The notes beneath the pieces were generated by a model. The model saw only the letters and a list, made by a program, of their open reading frames with translations, ran no database searches and had not been told where the DNA came from. The position numbers and the translations under genes were made by a program. Below, piece after piece: positions 25,425-32,449 of a stretch of 39,749 bases of DNA. Source of the stretch: JADLHS01 sp036274115 (GTDB lineage: Bacteria > Verrucomicrobiota > Verrucomicrobiia > Limisphaerales > JADLHS01); assembly GCA_036274115.1 (NCBI GenBank), contig DASUGI010000376.1:1-39749 (forward strand), in the 5' to 3' direction. Numbering within the stretch: the stretch's first letter is position 1; every line of letters starts with the position of its first letter.

Positions 25425-25430
25425 GGAGGA
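25425..25430 (+). promoter_or_regulatory. Strong ribosome binding site GGAGGA of the porin gene
   Basis: GGAGGA followed by 5 bases and ATG 25436. Few other genes in this window have such a good site, so it fixes the start and suggests high expression, as expected for a porin. Confidence 0.85.
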
Positions 25431-25435
25431 ACCAA

Positions 25436-26617
25436 ATGAAGTTTAATAAATGGACGCTGGGTCTGGCGGCGCTTGGCGCCGTCAGCCTCACCTCAGCCGC
25501 TCACGCCGAGGAAAAGATGAACGCCGTTTCGACGGCGGTGTCGGGCACGACCATCAGCGGGTATATCGATACCTCGATGCAGTGGAATCCGGGCACCGGC
25601 AACGAAAACCTCCCGGGCTATGCCTTCGGCGGAGCAGGTAAAGCCGACGGCTTCAACCTGAACGTGTTTCAGCTCACCGTGAGCAAGGCCCTCGACGAAA
25701 GCGAATGGGCCTCGGGATATCGCGCTGACCTTTGGTTTGGCCCGGACGCGAACAGTCTCAACACCGCCTCATTGGGTGCCACGGTTCAAGATATTGCCAT
25801 CCGGCAGGCCTACGTCGCCTTGCGCACTCCGGTCGGCAACGGTATTGACTGGAAGGTTGGTGTGTTCGACACCATTCTGGGTTACGAAACCCTCGAATCC
25901 GGCAACAACCCAAACATGACGCGCTCCTACGGATTTACTTTGGAGCCAACCACTCAAACCGGCCTCCTCGCCAGTTACAGGTTCACCGAATCCATCGAGG
26001 TAAAGGGCGGTATCGTGAATACGGTAGGACCAACCATCAATAGCCGCTCAGATGTCGAATCCTACAAAGCTTATACGGGTGCAATCGCCCTCACCGCTCC
26101 AAGCGATTGGGGTTGGCTGGCCGGATCCAGCTTGTATGGTGGTATCCTGGTCGGGTTCGACAATTTCGCGAACGCCGGCGCAGGTGGCACTCGCGATAAC
26201 TACTACGTTGGTGCGACCGTCAACACTCCGGTGACCGGCCTCAAGGCTGGCATCTCGTTTGACTACGCCCACATGTGGGATGGCGCAACCACGGCCAGCG
26301 TGATTTCGCCAGCCTTTGCCGCAGCGGTTGACAACCAGTACGCCTGGGCGCTCTATCTCTCCTACCAGGCCACGGAGAAGATGAGCCTGCACGGTCGTGC
26401 TGAGACGATCCGCGAACAGGGTGACGTCGCCGGCACGGACAACGAAGCGTACGCGCTCACCGGCACCGTCCAATACAACCTGTGGGAAAACGTCATCAGC
26501 CGTGTGGAAGTCCGCTGGGACCACGCCAATCAGCCCTCGTATGGACCAAATGGCGCTGGCCCGGATGGGCTGAAGAACGAAGTGGTGGTTGCCGCAAATA
26601 TCATCTACAAGTTCTAA
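25436..26617 (+). CDS. Outer membrane beta-barrel porin (putative OmpL-like/BBP2 type)
   Basis: 393 residues. The signal peptide (MKFNKWTLGLAALGAVSLTS, cleaved after AHA at about 22) is followed by alternating beta-strand sequence throughout: TTISGYIDTSMQWNPG, FNLNVFQLTVSKALDE, GYRADLWFG, VALRTPVGNGIDWKVGVFD, GLLASYRFTESIEVKGG, AWALYLSYQATEKMSLHGRAE and the terminal strand VVAANIIYKF. The final Phe is the usual outer membrane barrel signal. Barrels of this PVC type are thought to allow diffusion of small solutes. It is a single gene with its own RBS, candidate promoter and terminator. The barrel call is strong; specificity is unknown. Confidence 0.9.
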   Translation: MKFNKWTLGLAALGAVSLTSAAHAEEKMNAVSTAVSGTTISGYIDTSMQWNPGTGNENLPGYAFGGAGKADGFNLNVFQLTVSKALDESEWASGYRADLWFGPDANSLNTASLGATVQDIAIRQAYVALRTPVGNGIDWKVGVFDTILGYETLESGNNPNMTRSYGFTLEPTTQTGLLASYRFTESIEVKGGIVNTVGPTINSRSDVESYKAYTGAIALTAPSDWGWLAGSSLYGGILVGFDNFANAGAGGTRDNYYVGATVNTPVTGLKAGISFDYAHMWDGATTASVISPAFAAAVDNQYAWALYLSYQATEKMSLHGRAETIREQGDVAGTDNEAYALTGTVQYNLWENVISRVEVRWDHANQPSYGPNGAGPDGLKNEVVVAANIIYKF

Positions 26618-26634
26618 TCTGAGCTAAGAATCAC

Positions 26635-26666
26635 AAACCCCTTCCGGGAAACCGGAAGGGGTTTTC
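26635..26666 (+). terminator. Intrinsic terminator of the porin gene
   Basis: AAACCCCTTCCGG and CCGGAAGGGGTTT pair perfectly around a 5-6 base loop, followed by TTTTC. It lies 18 bp after the porin stop. This is the cleanest Rho-independent terminator in the window. Confidence 0.92.
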
Positions 26667-26717
26667 TACTTAAATACCGGACGCGATGGCGTCAGAGAAA
26701 CGTGGCATCGCTTGACG

Positions 26718-26762
26718 CTCCCTCGCCCCTTCCGAATGGGAGACGGCCGGGGTGAGGGGGAG
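26718..26762. repeat. R4 element, copy b
   Basis: CTCCCTCGCCCCTTCCGAAT then GGGAGACGGCCGGGGTGAGG, the reverse complement of the arrangement at 10324-10390. It lies just beyond the 3' end of the DAHP synthase gene and is outside any gene. Confidence 0.75.
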
Positions 26763-26771
26763 ATTCCCCAA

Positions 26772-27791
26772 TTACTCCCGCCCCGCCGCCGCGATGAACG
26801 GCTTCAATTCTTTCATCAACTTCGCAAAGCCATCCAGCGTTACCTGCTGCGCGCCATCGCTCCACGCCTCCGCCGGATTCGGATGCACCTCGATGAGCAA
26901 CGCGTCCGCGCCCATCGCCACCGCGCCTTTGCACATCGTCGCCACTAGATCCGCCCGGCCCGCGCCCTGGCTCGGATCAATCACAATCGGCGAATGCGCC
27001 TCGTGCTTGATGATCGGAATCGTCGAGAGGTCTAGCGTATTTCGCGTGTAAGTCTCGAACGTCCGGATGCCGCGCTCACAGAAGAGCAGGTTCGGATTCT
27101 CGTTGGCCAACACGTATTCGCCGGCCAGCAGCCATTCTTCAATCTTCATCGAAAGCCCGCGCTTGAGCAGCACCGGCTTGCCTGTCTTCGCGGCGGCGAT
27201 GAGCAACTGGAAATTCTGCGCATTGCGCGCGCCGATTTGAATGATGTCCGTGTATTCCGCCACCAACTCGGCATGACGCTCGGATAACAACTCGGTGATC
27301 ACGGCCAAGCCAGTTTCCTTCCGCGCCTTGGCCAGCAACTTCAATCCCTTCTCACCCAACCCTTGGAACTCGTACGGCGACGTACGCGGCTTGAATGCCC
27401 CGCCACGCAGCACCGTCGCCCCCGCCGCTTTCACGGCCTCCGCCGTTTTCAGCAACTGCTTCTCGCTCTCCACCGAGCACGGACCGGCCATCACGTGCAT
27501 TTTCTTGCCGCCGATGACGTGTTTGCCCACCCGGACGGTGGAATTTGCCGGATGCGCCTCGCGACTTACCAGTTTGTAACGCTTCTGAATCGGCATCACG
27601 CTCTCGACCACCCTGGGGAACTGCGCGCTCAGGGCGCTCAGGTTGGCGTGGGAAAGTTCGTCGCCGATGGCGCCGATGACGGTGCGAGCCACACCGCGCA
27701 TGACGTGGGGCGTGTAGCCAAGTTTGCGGATTTCCTCCAGCACGGCGCGTTCGTCCCGCTTCGAGATCCGGGGTCTTAATACGATGATCAT
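26772..27791 (-). CDS. aroF: 3-deoxy-7-phosphoheptulonate (DAHP) synthase, type I-beta with N-terminal regulatory domain
   Basis: 339 residues, close to the length of the Thermotoga-type enzyme. It joins PEP and erythrose 4-phosphate, the entry to aromatic amino acid synthesis. Residues 1-70 (MIIVLRPRISKRDE through GYTPHVMRGVARTVIGAIGDE) form the ferredoxin-like domain that senses Phe/Tyr in this subclass. The barrel has VMAGPCSVESEKQ (metal Cys), LRGGAFKPRTSPYEFQGLG, IQIGARNAQNF, KPVLLKRGLS, ICERGIRTFE-type LLFCERGIRTFE, and GADALLIEVHPNP. ATG 27791 begins the regulatory domain; the frame upstream continues through the hairpin leader and was not taken. An attenuator-like hairpin sits directly before it. 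Confidence 0.95.
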   Translation of the reverse strand: MIIVLRPRISKRDERAVLEEIRKLGYTPHVMRGVARTVIGAIGDELSHANLSALSAQFPRVVESVMPIQKRYKLVSREAHPANSTVRVGKHVIGGKKMHVMAGPCSVESEKQLLKTAEAVKAAGATVLRGGAFKPRTSPYEFQGLGEKGLKLLAKARKETGLAVITELLSERHAELVAEYTDIIQIGARNAQNFQLLIAAAKTGKPVLLKRGLSMKIEEWLLAGEYVLANENPNLLFCERGIRTFETYTRNTLDLSTIPIIKHEAHSPIVIDPSQGAGRADLVATMCKGAVAMGADALLIEVHPNPAEAWSDGAQQVTLDGFAKLMKELKPFIAAAGRE

Positions 27792-27808
27792 GGTGTTGTT
27801 CGGGTTGA

Positions 27809-27853
27809 CCGCAGGACGCCACAAAAAACCGCAGGTGGCGTGGCAACCTGCGG
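27809..27853 (-). promoter_or_regulatory. Attenuator-like hairpin with competing fold before DAHP synthase
   Basis: In the direction of the gene, CCGCAGGT (27853-27846) pairs perfectly with ACCTGCGG (27836-27829), followed by TTTTTT (27828-27823): an intrinsic terminator ending about 31 bases before the ATG. The 5' arm, extended as CCGCAGGTTGCCAC, can instead pair with GTGGCGTCCTGCGG (27822-27809) just downstream, giving a mutually exclusive fold. This is what is expected of a transcription attenuator or RNA switch, but the ligand or leader peptide is not identified. Confidence 0.65.
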
Positions 27854-28023
27854 CGATTTGTCTATGTGAGAAAGCTATCGCAGCCGCAAGCGCCGGTCCT
27901 CCGGCCAAAAGTAAAAGTAAAACGCGCCCGTAAAGGCCGTCTCAGCTTGCCTGCGGATCAAATTCACGGGGAAAGCCTAGCAACCAGTTCCATTTCGTCA
28001 AGCGGGTCGTTTGCGGATGAAGA

Positions 28024-28572
28024 TCAGTTCCCGACGTAGTGCTCGGGTCTTATTCCTTCAATCGATTGGATGAAAAGCCTCGGAGGATCGTCATTCGTTG
28101 ACCCGCCAAGCTCAAGTTGGTAAAGCCGAAACTGATTAGTGAATCGTAAGAAGCTGGGATCGTGTTCACCAGGCAAACTCCAATGTAACCGGTATGTACC
28201 ATTTGTTGGGTCAGTATAGGTGAACTCAATATCTGTATATCTTTGGGCACCCATTGGTGTATCTCCCGAATTCGTAGAAACTGTAAACCCTGACTGACGC
28301 TCTAAACCTCCAAGGCGCGCCAAAAACAGCCGCTGCCTATGCTCTGTTTTGGGTTCCCATGCCAGATATTCTTCCCATATCCGGGATGCTGGCGGCAGCG
28401 GACGCTCTTCATAGCCGAACACACCAGTGTAACGCCAATTACCCGTGAAACCGAAGGTTGGTTGCGGCGGATAGGGAACGCTAAACAGATAGCCAAACAG
28501 AATCGACAACCCGACCAAGAACAGTGCGATGGACCCGAGGACGATTCCAAACGTAATGAGCGCCTTTTTCAT
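28024..28572 (-). CDS. Hypothetical membrane-anchored protein
   Basis: 182 residues. An N-terminal membrane segment (about 3-32, ITFGIVLGSIALFLVGLSIL) is followed by Pro/Tyr-rich sequence (SVPYPPQPTFGFTGNWRYTG) and a beta-rich domain ending FIQSIEGIRPEHYVGN. I recognise no family. Base composition is lower in GC than the neighbouring DAHP synthase and aminotransferase, which hints at acquired DNA. It follows the antitoxin-like gene by 22 bp on the same strand, in the place where a toxin gene would normally be, but it has no toxin-like features. The 232 bp between it and the DAHP synthase start hold the attenuator-like hairpin and nothing else seen. Confidence 0.65.
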   Translation of the reverse strand: MKKALITFGIVLGSIALFLVGLSILFGYLFSVPYPPQPTFGFTGNWRYTGVFGYEERPLPPASRIWEEYLAWEPKTEHRQRLFLARLGGLERQSGFTVSTNSGDTPMGAQRYTDIEFTYTDPTNGTYRLHWSLPGEHDPSFLRFTNQFRLYQLELGGSTNDDPPRLFIQSIEGIRPEHYVGN

Positions 28573-28594
28573 TTAGAGCGCAGCAGCCACGAAC

Positions 28595-28783
28595 TCACTT
28601 GGGCTGGCGCGTCGTGTAATTCCCCGCCGCAATTTCGCTGCGGGATTGATCGAGCTTGGCTTTTACCTCGTCCTTCAACTCGAGTTGATCTTCGAGAAAA
28701 TCGTCAATCCAGGCACGAAGTTCCTCAACTTCTGCGCGGGACAAGCGCGGAATGGCAGCCTCAATTTCTTGAACTGTGCTCAT
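28595..28783 (-). CDS. Small antitoxin-like protein (addiction-module component type), orphan
   Basis: 62 residues, all helical and strongly charged: MSTVQEIEAAIPRLSRAEVE, then LRAWIDDFLEDQLELKDEVK and a basic tail. The pattern 'I..AI..L...E...L..W..D' is typical of small antitoxins and addiction-module components that precede RelE/ParE-type toxins in verrucomicrobia and cyanobacteria. No toxin gene follows; the downstream gene is an unrelated membrane protein. It is either an orphan antitoxin that lost its partner or a regulator. The family assignment is by pattern only. Confidence 0.6.
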   Translation of the reverse strand: MSTVQEIEAAIPRLSRAEVEELRAWIDDFLEDQLELKDEVKAKLDQSRSEIAAGNYTTRQPK

Positions 28784-28846
28784 GGTCGCAAGATAACCAG
28801 CCGTCAGGCTTTTGCAAAGGCCGTGTTTCCGGGTTCAACGCGATTG

Positions 28847-28950
28847 AAAAGCGGTGCTAAAGCCACCGCAATCCAGACGCTCCGCGCGGTTTCGTGCACT
28901 GGATTGTCGCAAAGCGTCTGGACTGCGGCGCGTTCACCGCCGCTTTTTCG
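28847..28950. repeat. R2 element, copy b
   Basis: Starts GAAAAGCGGTGCTAAAGCC. Arms ATCCAGACGCTCCGCG and GCAAAGCGTCTGGACTGC pair imperfectly, and it ends GCCGCTTTTT. It is homologous to 12571-12672 but the palindrome is decayed. It lies between the antitoxin-like gene and the displaced aminotransferase tail. Confidence 0.8.
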
Positions 28951-28978
28951 CCGCGAGAAACGTGCTCAGACTCCCCGT

Positions 28979-29064
28979 TCAACCCAACTTCCCAAATGCC
29001 GCATCAAACACATCCACGATGAAATCCGCGTCCGCCTCGGTGATGCACATCGGCGGCGCGAAGC
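28979..29064 (-). pseudogene. Displaced 3' end of the aminotransferase gene
   Basis: 28989-29064 matches 30098-30173 at 74 of 76 positions. The minus frame reads MCITEADADFIVDVFDAAFG then KLG and TGA at 28981-28979, the end of the aminotransferase with its own stop. The similarity stops 4 bp before R1 copy b. On the other side the intact gene's copy stops 6 bp from R1 copy c. The two copies therefore directly flank the R1-RAYT-R1 module. Confidence 0.92.
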
Positions 29065-29068
29065 TGCT

Positions 29069-29237
29069 GTAGCGGCAGGCATTCTGCCTGCCGTAGAGCC
29101 GGGGCTTCCAGCCCGGCGGGAAAAATCTCCCGCCAGCCTAAGCGCGTCCGAGTTTTCGTCAACCGTGTTCTCTTCAAACGCTTTTTCCGGGCGGCAGGAT
29201 GCGCGCCCTCTACGTCAGTCAGGATGGCTGACGCTAC
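29069..29237. repeat. R1 element, copy b (left of RAYT)
   Basis: 169 bp bounded by GTAGCG and CGCTAC. Four hairpins are visible: GGCAGGCATTCTGCCTGCC, CCGGGGCTTCCAGCCCGG, one around GGGCGGCAGGATGC, and GTCAGTCAGGATGGCTGAC. It has the same orientation as copy c, on the other side of the transposase. This is the layout expected for REP/BIME repeats mobilised by a RAYT. Confidence 0.93.
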
Positions 29238-29280
29238 AATCCGCTTGCTCGCGATCCTCGATGTTCTCATGCTCCATCGC

Positions 29281-29928
29281 ATGTCCAACACGCCTCCAAC
29301 CCCGCTGGTTTCCGGCCTTCATTTCCGCGGCAAACTGCCCCATCTCAAAAAGGAAGGCGCAGTGTATTTTGTCACGTTCCGATTGGCCGATTCGCTGCCA
29401 GCGCACGAAGTGGCACGACTGAAACAGGAACGCCAAGCTATCCTTGAGCAAGCGCGTGGAGCAAAAAGCCCACTCACGTGGCACGAGGAACAACAACTTC
29501 TTGCCTGGTATTGCGACAAGGTCGAAGCGCTCCTGGATGCCGGCCATGGCGCGTGTTGGTTGAGCAAGCCGGAAATCGCCGATCTCGTGGCCGAGGCGTT
29601 GAGATATTTCGTCAACGAGCGCTACGAACTACGCGCCTGGGTGGTGATGCCCAATCACGTCCACGCTGTGGTGTGGCCAATGACAGGCCACACATTGAGT
29701 GACATCCTGCATAGTTGGAAATCCTTCACGAGCCGCCAGGCGAACAAGTTACTCCATCGCACAGGTCAGGAGTTCTGGCAGACGGAGTCCTTTGACCACT
29801 GGATTCGCGACGATGAAGAGCACGTGCGGTTGGTGCAGTATGTGGAAAACAATCCGGTAAAAGCAGGATTCTGCCAAGCGCCGGAGGACTGGAAGTGGAG
29901 CAGTGCGAGCGAGCGGCGTGCGCAGTAG
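29281..29928 (+). CDS. REP-associated tyrosine transposase (RAYT, Y1/HUH family)
   Basis: 215 residues. The HUH motif is in VVMPNHVHAVVWP (His126, His128). The catalytic Tyr is most likely Tyr187 in VQYVENNPVKAGF, and the family's FWQTESFDHWIRDDEEH precedes it. RAYTs are domesticated IS200/IS605-like enzymes that cut and spread short palindromic repeats at a single-strand step. It is flanked by R1 copies b and c in direct orientation, strong evidence that R1 is its substrate. Its TAG stop lies inside R1c. ATG 29281 was chosen over upstream frame (to 29224) because the extension lies partly in R1b. All catalytic residues are present, so it may be active. Confidence 0.93.
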   Translation: MSNTPPTPLVSGLHFRGKLPHLKKEGAVYFVTFRLADSLPAHEVARLKQERQAILEQARGAKSPLTWHEEQQLLAWYCDKVEALLDAGHGACWLSKPEIADLVAEALRYFVNERYELRAWVVMPNHVHAVVWPMTGHTLSDILHSWKSFTSRQANKLLHRTGQEFWQTESFDHWIRDDEEHVRLVQYVENNPVKAGFCQAPEDWKWSSASERRAQ

Positions 29929-30091
29929 CGGCGGGCATTCTGCCTGCCGTAGAGCCGGGCTTCCAGCCCGGCGGAAATATCACCCGCAAACCTAAGCGCG
30001 TCCGAGATTTCTCAAACCGTGCTCCCTTCAGACGCTTTTTCCGGGCGGCAGGATGCCGGCCCTCTACGTCAGCCAGGATGGCTGACGCTAC
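29925..30091. repeat. R1 element, copy c (right of RAYT)
   Basis: 167 bp bounded by GTAGCG and CGCTAC. It supplies two stop codons: TAG at 29926-29928 for RAYT on the plus strand, and TAG at 30090-30088 for the aminotransferase on the minus strand. The hairpins are as in copy b, and the inner linker (GCGTCCGAG to the CGCTTTTTCC motif) is also shared with it. Confidence 0.93.
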
Positions 30092-31431
30092 GAGAGTTTC
30101 CCAAACGCCGCATCAAACACATCCACGATGAAATCCGCGTCTGCCTCGGTGATGCACATCGGCGGCGCGAAGCGGATCGTCTGGCCCCACAAGCCGCCTT
30201 TGCCCAGCAGCAGGCCCATCTCCCGCGCGTGTTCGAGCACGGCGGAGCACTCGGCCTTGGCCGGCTCTTTGGTCTTCGGATCTTTCACCATCTCGACGCC
30301 GAGCATGAGGCCCTTGCCGCGCACGTCACCCATGATCGGATACTTCGCCTTCAACTTCTCCAGGCCCGCCTTGATGCGCGCACCCATCTTCAGCGCGTTC
30401 TCCTGCAACTTCTCCTTCTCAATCACTTCCAGCACCGCCTTGCCCATCGCGCTCACCACCGGATTGCCGCCGAACGTGTTGAAGTGCACTTTGCCCACAA
30501 GCGATTGCGCAATCTTTGCCGTCGTCACCACCGCCGCCAACGGACACCCATTGCCAATGCCCTTCGCCATCGTGACGATGTCGGGAATCACCCCCTGTGT
30601 CTCGAAACCCCAGAAATGCGTGCCGGTGCGACCAAAACCCGTCTGCACTTCGTCCGCAATGCAAACACCGCCCGCCGCGCGCACGTGCTCGTAAGTGTGT
30701 TTGAGATAACCTTGCGGAAATTCCACGAAGCCGCCGACGCCTTGAATGGATTCCGCGATGAACGCCGCGACTTTGCCGGGCGTCGCGAACTCAATCAGGT
30801 TCTTCACGTCATCGGCATATTTGCGGCCCGCGTCCGCGTCGTCGTAGCCATACGGCCCGCGATACGGATACGGCGCGATGGCGTGATGCACGCCGAAACT
30901 GTGCGGCACATTATATTTCCAGGTGCTGTGCGCCGTGACCGACATGCCCGACGCGTTGCCGCCGTGATACGCATTGCGCAACGCGATCACGTCGTAGTTC
31001 TGCGTGTAAGCCCGCGCCATGAGCAACGCCAGATCGTTCGCCTCCGAACCGGAGTTGACGAAGTAACACACTTTCAAATCTCCCGGCAGCTTCGACGCCA
31101 GCTTTTCAGCAAACGCGCAGACGTTGGGGTGCAGATAAATCGTCGTGGAATGCTGGAGCGTCTCGTTCTGCTTGTTCGCCGCCGCGACCACGTGCGGATG
31201 ACAATGCCCCACGCTGATCGTCACAATGCCGCCCAGCCCGTCGAGGTAACGCTTCCCCTGGTCGTCCCAGATGTATTGCATCTTGCCTTCGACGAACATG
31301 ATGGGCTCTTTGTAGTAAAGGAAGATGCCCGGATTGAGGAACTGCTTGCGTTGCGCCAGCACCTCAGCCGCGGACGGCCCGGAGTATTTCTGCGGCGTAT
31401 GGGAAGTAGGAGGAAGAACAGGTGTTTTCAT
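30088..31431 (-). CDS. Class III PLP-dependent aminotransferase (AGXT2/omega-aminotransferase-like)
   Basis: 447 residues. PLP-binding features: NSGSEANDLALLMAR, AYHGGNASGMS, CIADEVQTGFGRTGTHFWGF (Asp contacting the ring N), the Schiff-base Lys290 in VTMAKGIGNGCPLAAVV, and HFNTFGGNPVVSAMG. The overall order fits alanine-glyoxylate aminotransferase 2 and related enzymes using alanine, beta-alanine or similar amino donors; the true substrate cannot be read off. The C-terminus is altered: it ends KLS with a TAG from repeat R1c, while the displaced copy at 28979-29064 keeps an end KLG-TGA. The enzyme core is intact, so it is probably functional. Confidence 0.93.
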   Translation of the reverse strand: MKTPVLPPTSHTPQKYSGPSAAEVLAQRKQFLNPGIFLYYKEPIMFVEGKMQYIWDDQGKRYLDGLGGIVTISVGHCHPHVVAAANKQNETLQHSTTIYLHPNVCAFAEKLASKLPGDLKVCYFVNSGSEANDLALLMARAYTQNYDVIALRNAYHGGNASGMSVTAHSTWKYNVPHSFGVHHAIAPYPYRGPYGYDDADAGRKYADDVKNLIEFATPGKVAAFIAESIQGVGGFVEFPQGYLKHTYEHVRAAGGVCIADEVQTGFGRTGTHFWGFETQGVIPDIVTMAKGIGNGCPLAAVVTTAKIAQSLVGKVHFNTFGGNPVVSAMGKAVLEVIEKEKLQENALKMGARIKAGLEKLKAKYPIMGDVRGKGLMLGVEMVKDPKTKEPAKAECSAVLEHAREMGLLLGKGGLWGQTIRFAPPMCITEADADFIVDVFDAAFGKLS

Positions 31432-31600
31432 GATTCAAAACGCGGATCGTTTTCGGTTCTTTTCGGTACATGGTGGCGGCTCGATCCGAATTGTTCAACG
31501 AAGAACCTTCTCGCCGTGCTTGCATAAGACCCATCGACAGCCACTCGAAAGGTAGATAGCGTCACGAAGTAATGGATAACCACTCTTCGAGTGACTGCGC

Positions 31601-32143
31601 ATGACGACAAGAGCAAAGCAGGCAATCGTCTTGATATTGGCAGTGGTGGCAATGGTGCTAATTGCGACGTCGATTCCGATGCGTTCGACATACGACCAAT
31701 ACGTATGCACTGCCTGCGGTTTGAAACGGTCTGAATACAAGAAGCGCATTGGACCAATCGCTTATCGGAAGCAGATCACTCTTGAGCGATCGCCTATTTC
31801 ACTGGCATTAAACTTAGGAAACTGCCCTCACAACTGGTTACTGTACCGCTTCGGACACAGTTCAGGTTTCCTCATCGGCTGGTGGAAGTCACACCTCGAT
31901 GGCGGGAGCCGATCGTATCTCCTCCGGATGTTTTTGTCCGACAAGACATTTGCGGGAGAACTCGCGCAAACTGAAAGTCCCTCTCAAGTTTTAAGCAACT
32001 TGTTCGTTTGCCTTAACGACAGCCAAGAACTTGACGGTTCCCTGGAATCGTGGTGGCTGGAACCAGGGCGTAGCTCCCTCTCGGATTGGTGGAAAACAAA
32101 TCAAGCAATCGTTCATACAGTTTTGGTTAGTACGAACCGTTAA
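31601..32143 (+). CDS. Hypothetical protein with N-terminal membrane segment and CxxC
   Basis: 180 residues. A membrane segment at about 8-25 (IVLILAVVAMVLIATSI) is followed by YVCTACGLKRSEYKKR (Cys-x2-Cys, a possible metal or redox site) and a helical C-terminal part with LSNLFVCLNDSQELDGS and several Trp residues. I recognise no family. GC content is clearly lower than in the neighbours, as in the other hypothetical gene at 28024-28572, suggesting acquired or relaxed DNA. It stands alone between the divergent aminotransferase and the displaced SDR tail. The 169 bp upstream show nothing recognisable. Confidence 0.6.
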   Translation: MTTRAKQAIVLILAVVAMVLIATSIPMRSTYDQYVCTACGLKRSEYKKRIGPIAYRKQITLERSPISLALNLGNCPHNWLLYRFGHSSGFLIGWWKSHLDGGSRSYLLRMFLSDKTFAGELAQTESPSQVLSNLFVCLNDSQELDGSLESWWLEPGRSSLSDWWKTNQAIVHTVLVSTNR

Positions 32144-32155
32144 CCGCTCACCAGT

Positions 32156-32306
32156 TCAATTACTTGGCCCACTCGTTTTCGCAATCTCCACCGCGTAACC
32201 CTCCCGGAACGTCGGATACTTGAACTGGTAGCCAAGCATTTTCTTGAGCCGCTGATTCGAAACGCGCTTGTTCGTCACGCCGGCTTTGCGGTCACCTCGG
32301 CATCAG
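32156..32306 (-). pseudogene. Displaced 3' end of the SDR epimerase gene
   Basis: 32182-32291 matches 32481-32590 at about 100 of 110 positions by eye, with weaker similarity to about 32306. The minus frame reads GVTNKRVSNQRLKKMLGYQF, then the GYAVEI segment, then AKTSGPSN and TGA (32158-32156). This is a complete native-looking gene end. The similarity stops close to the left edge of R6. The intact gene has a different tail. Confidence 0.9.
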
Positions 32307-32313
32307 CGGTCCA

Positions 32314-32449
32314 ATTGTCCCGGAGGGACAAAACATGAATAGCCGTGGGCGCAGCCCACGGTCAACCGATTTGAAATTACATTCGACCCCGCAGGGGTCG
32401 AATAATCCCGTCGCATCCACCGTGGGTTTGCACCCACGGCTATTCACGT
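32314..32449. repeat. R6 element (CCGTGGG-type palindrome) at the 3' end of the SDR gene
   Basis: Contains the hairpins TTGTCCCGGAGGGACAA (32314-32330), CCGTGGGCGCAGCCCACGG, CGACCCCGCAGGGGTCG and CCGTGGGTTTGCACCCACGG. The outer ends ATGAATAGCCGTGGG and CCCACGGCTATTCACG are inverted repeats. It overlaps the end of the SDR gene and supplies its TAG stop (32442-32440). Confidence 0.92.

Larger units (their letters stand above)
25072..25435. other. 364-bp divergent intergenic region upstream of the F protein and porin genes
   Basis: Holds the leaders of both genes. A 60-codon frame on the minus strand (25305-25123) starts only with TTG and lacks an RBS, so it is not called. The candidate porin promoter and RBS are listed separately. 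No repeat of the families seen elsewhere is present. Confidence 0.5.

Noticed and set aside
28989..29064. A separate small gene encoding an aminotransferase-like C-terminus
   Set aside because: It is a 3' fragment without a start and is 74/76 identical to the intact gene's end.
30019..31527. 502-codon plus-strand frame over the aminotransferase
   Set aside because: Antisense to a PLP enzyme with every catalytic motif; His/Arg-rich shadow sequence.
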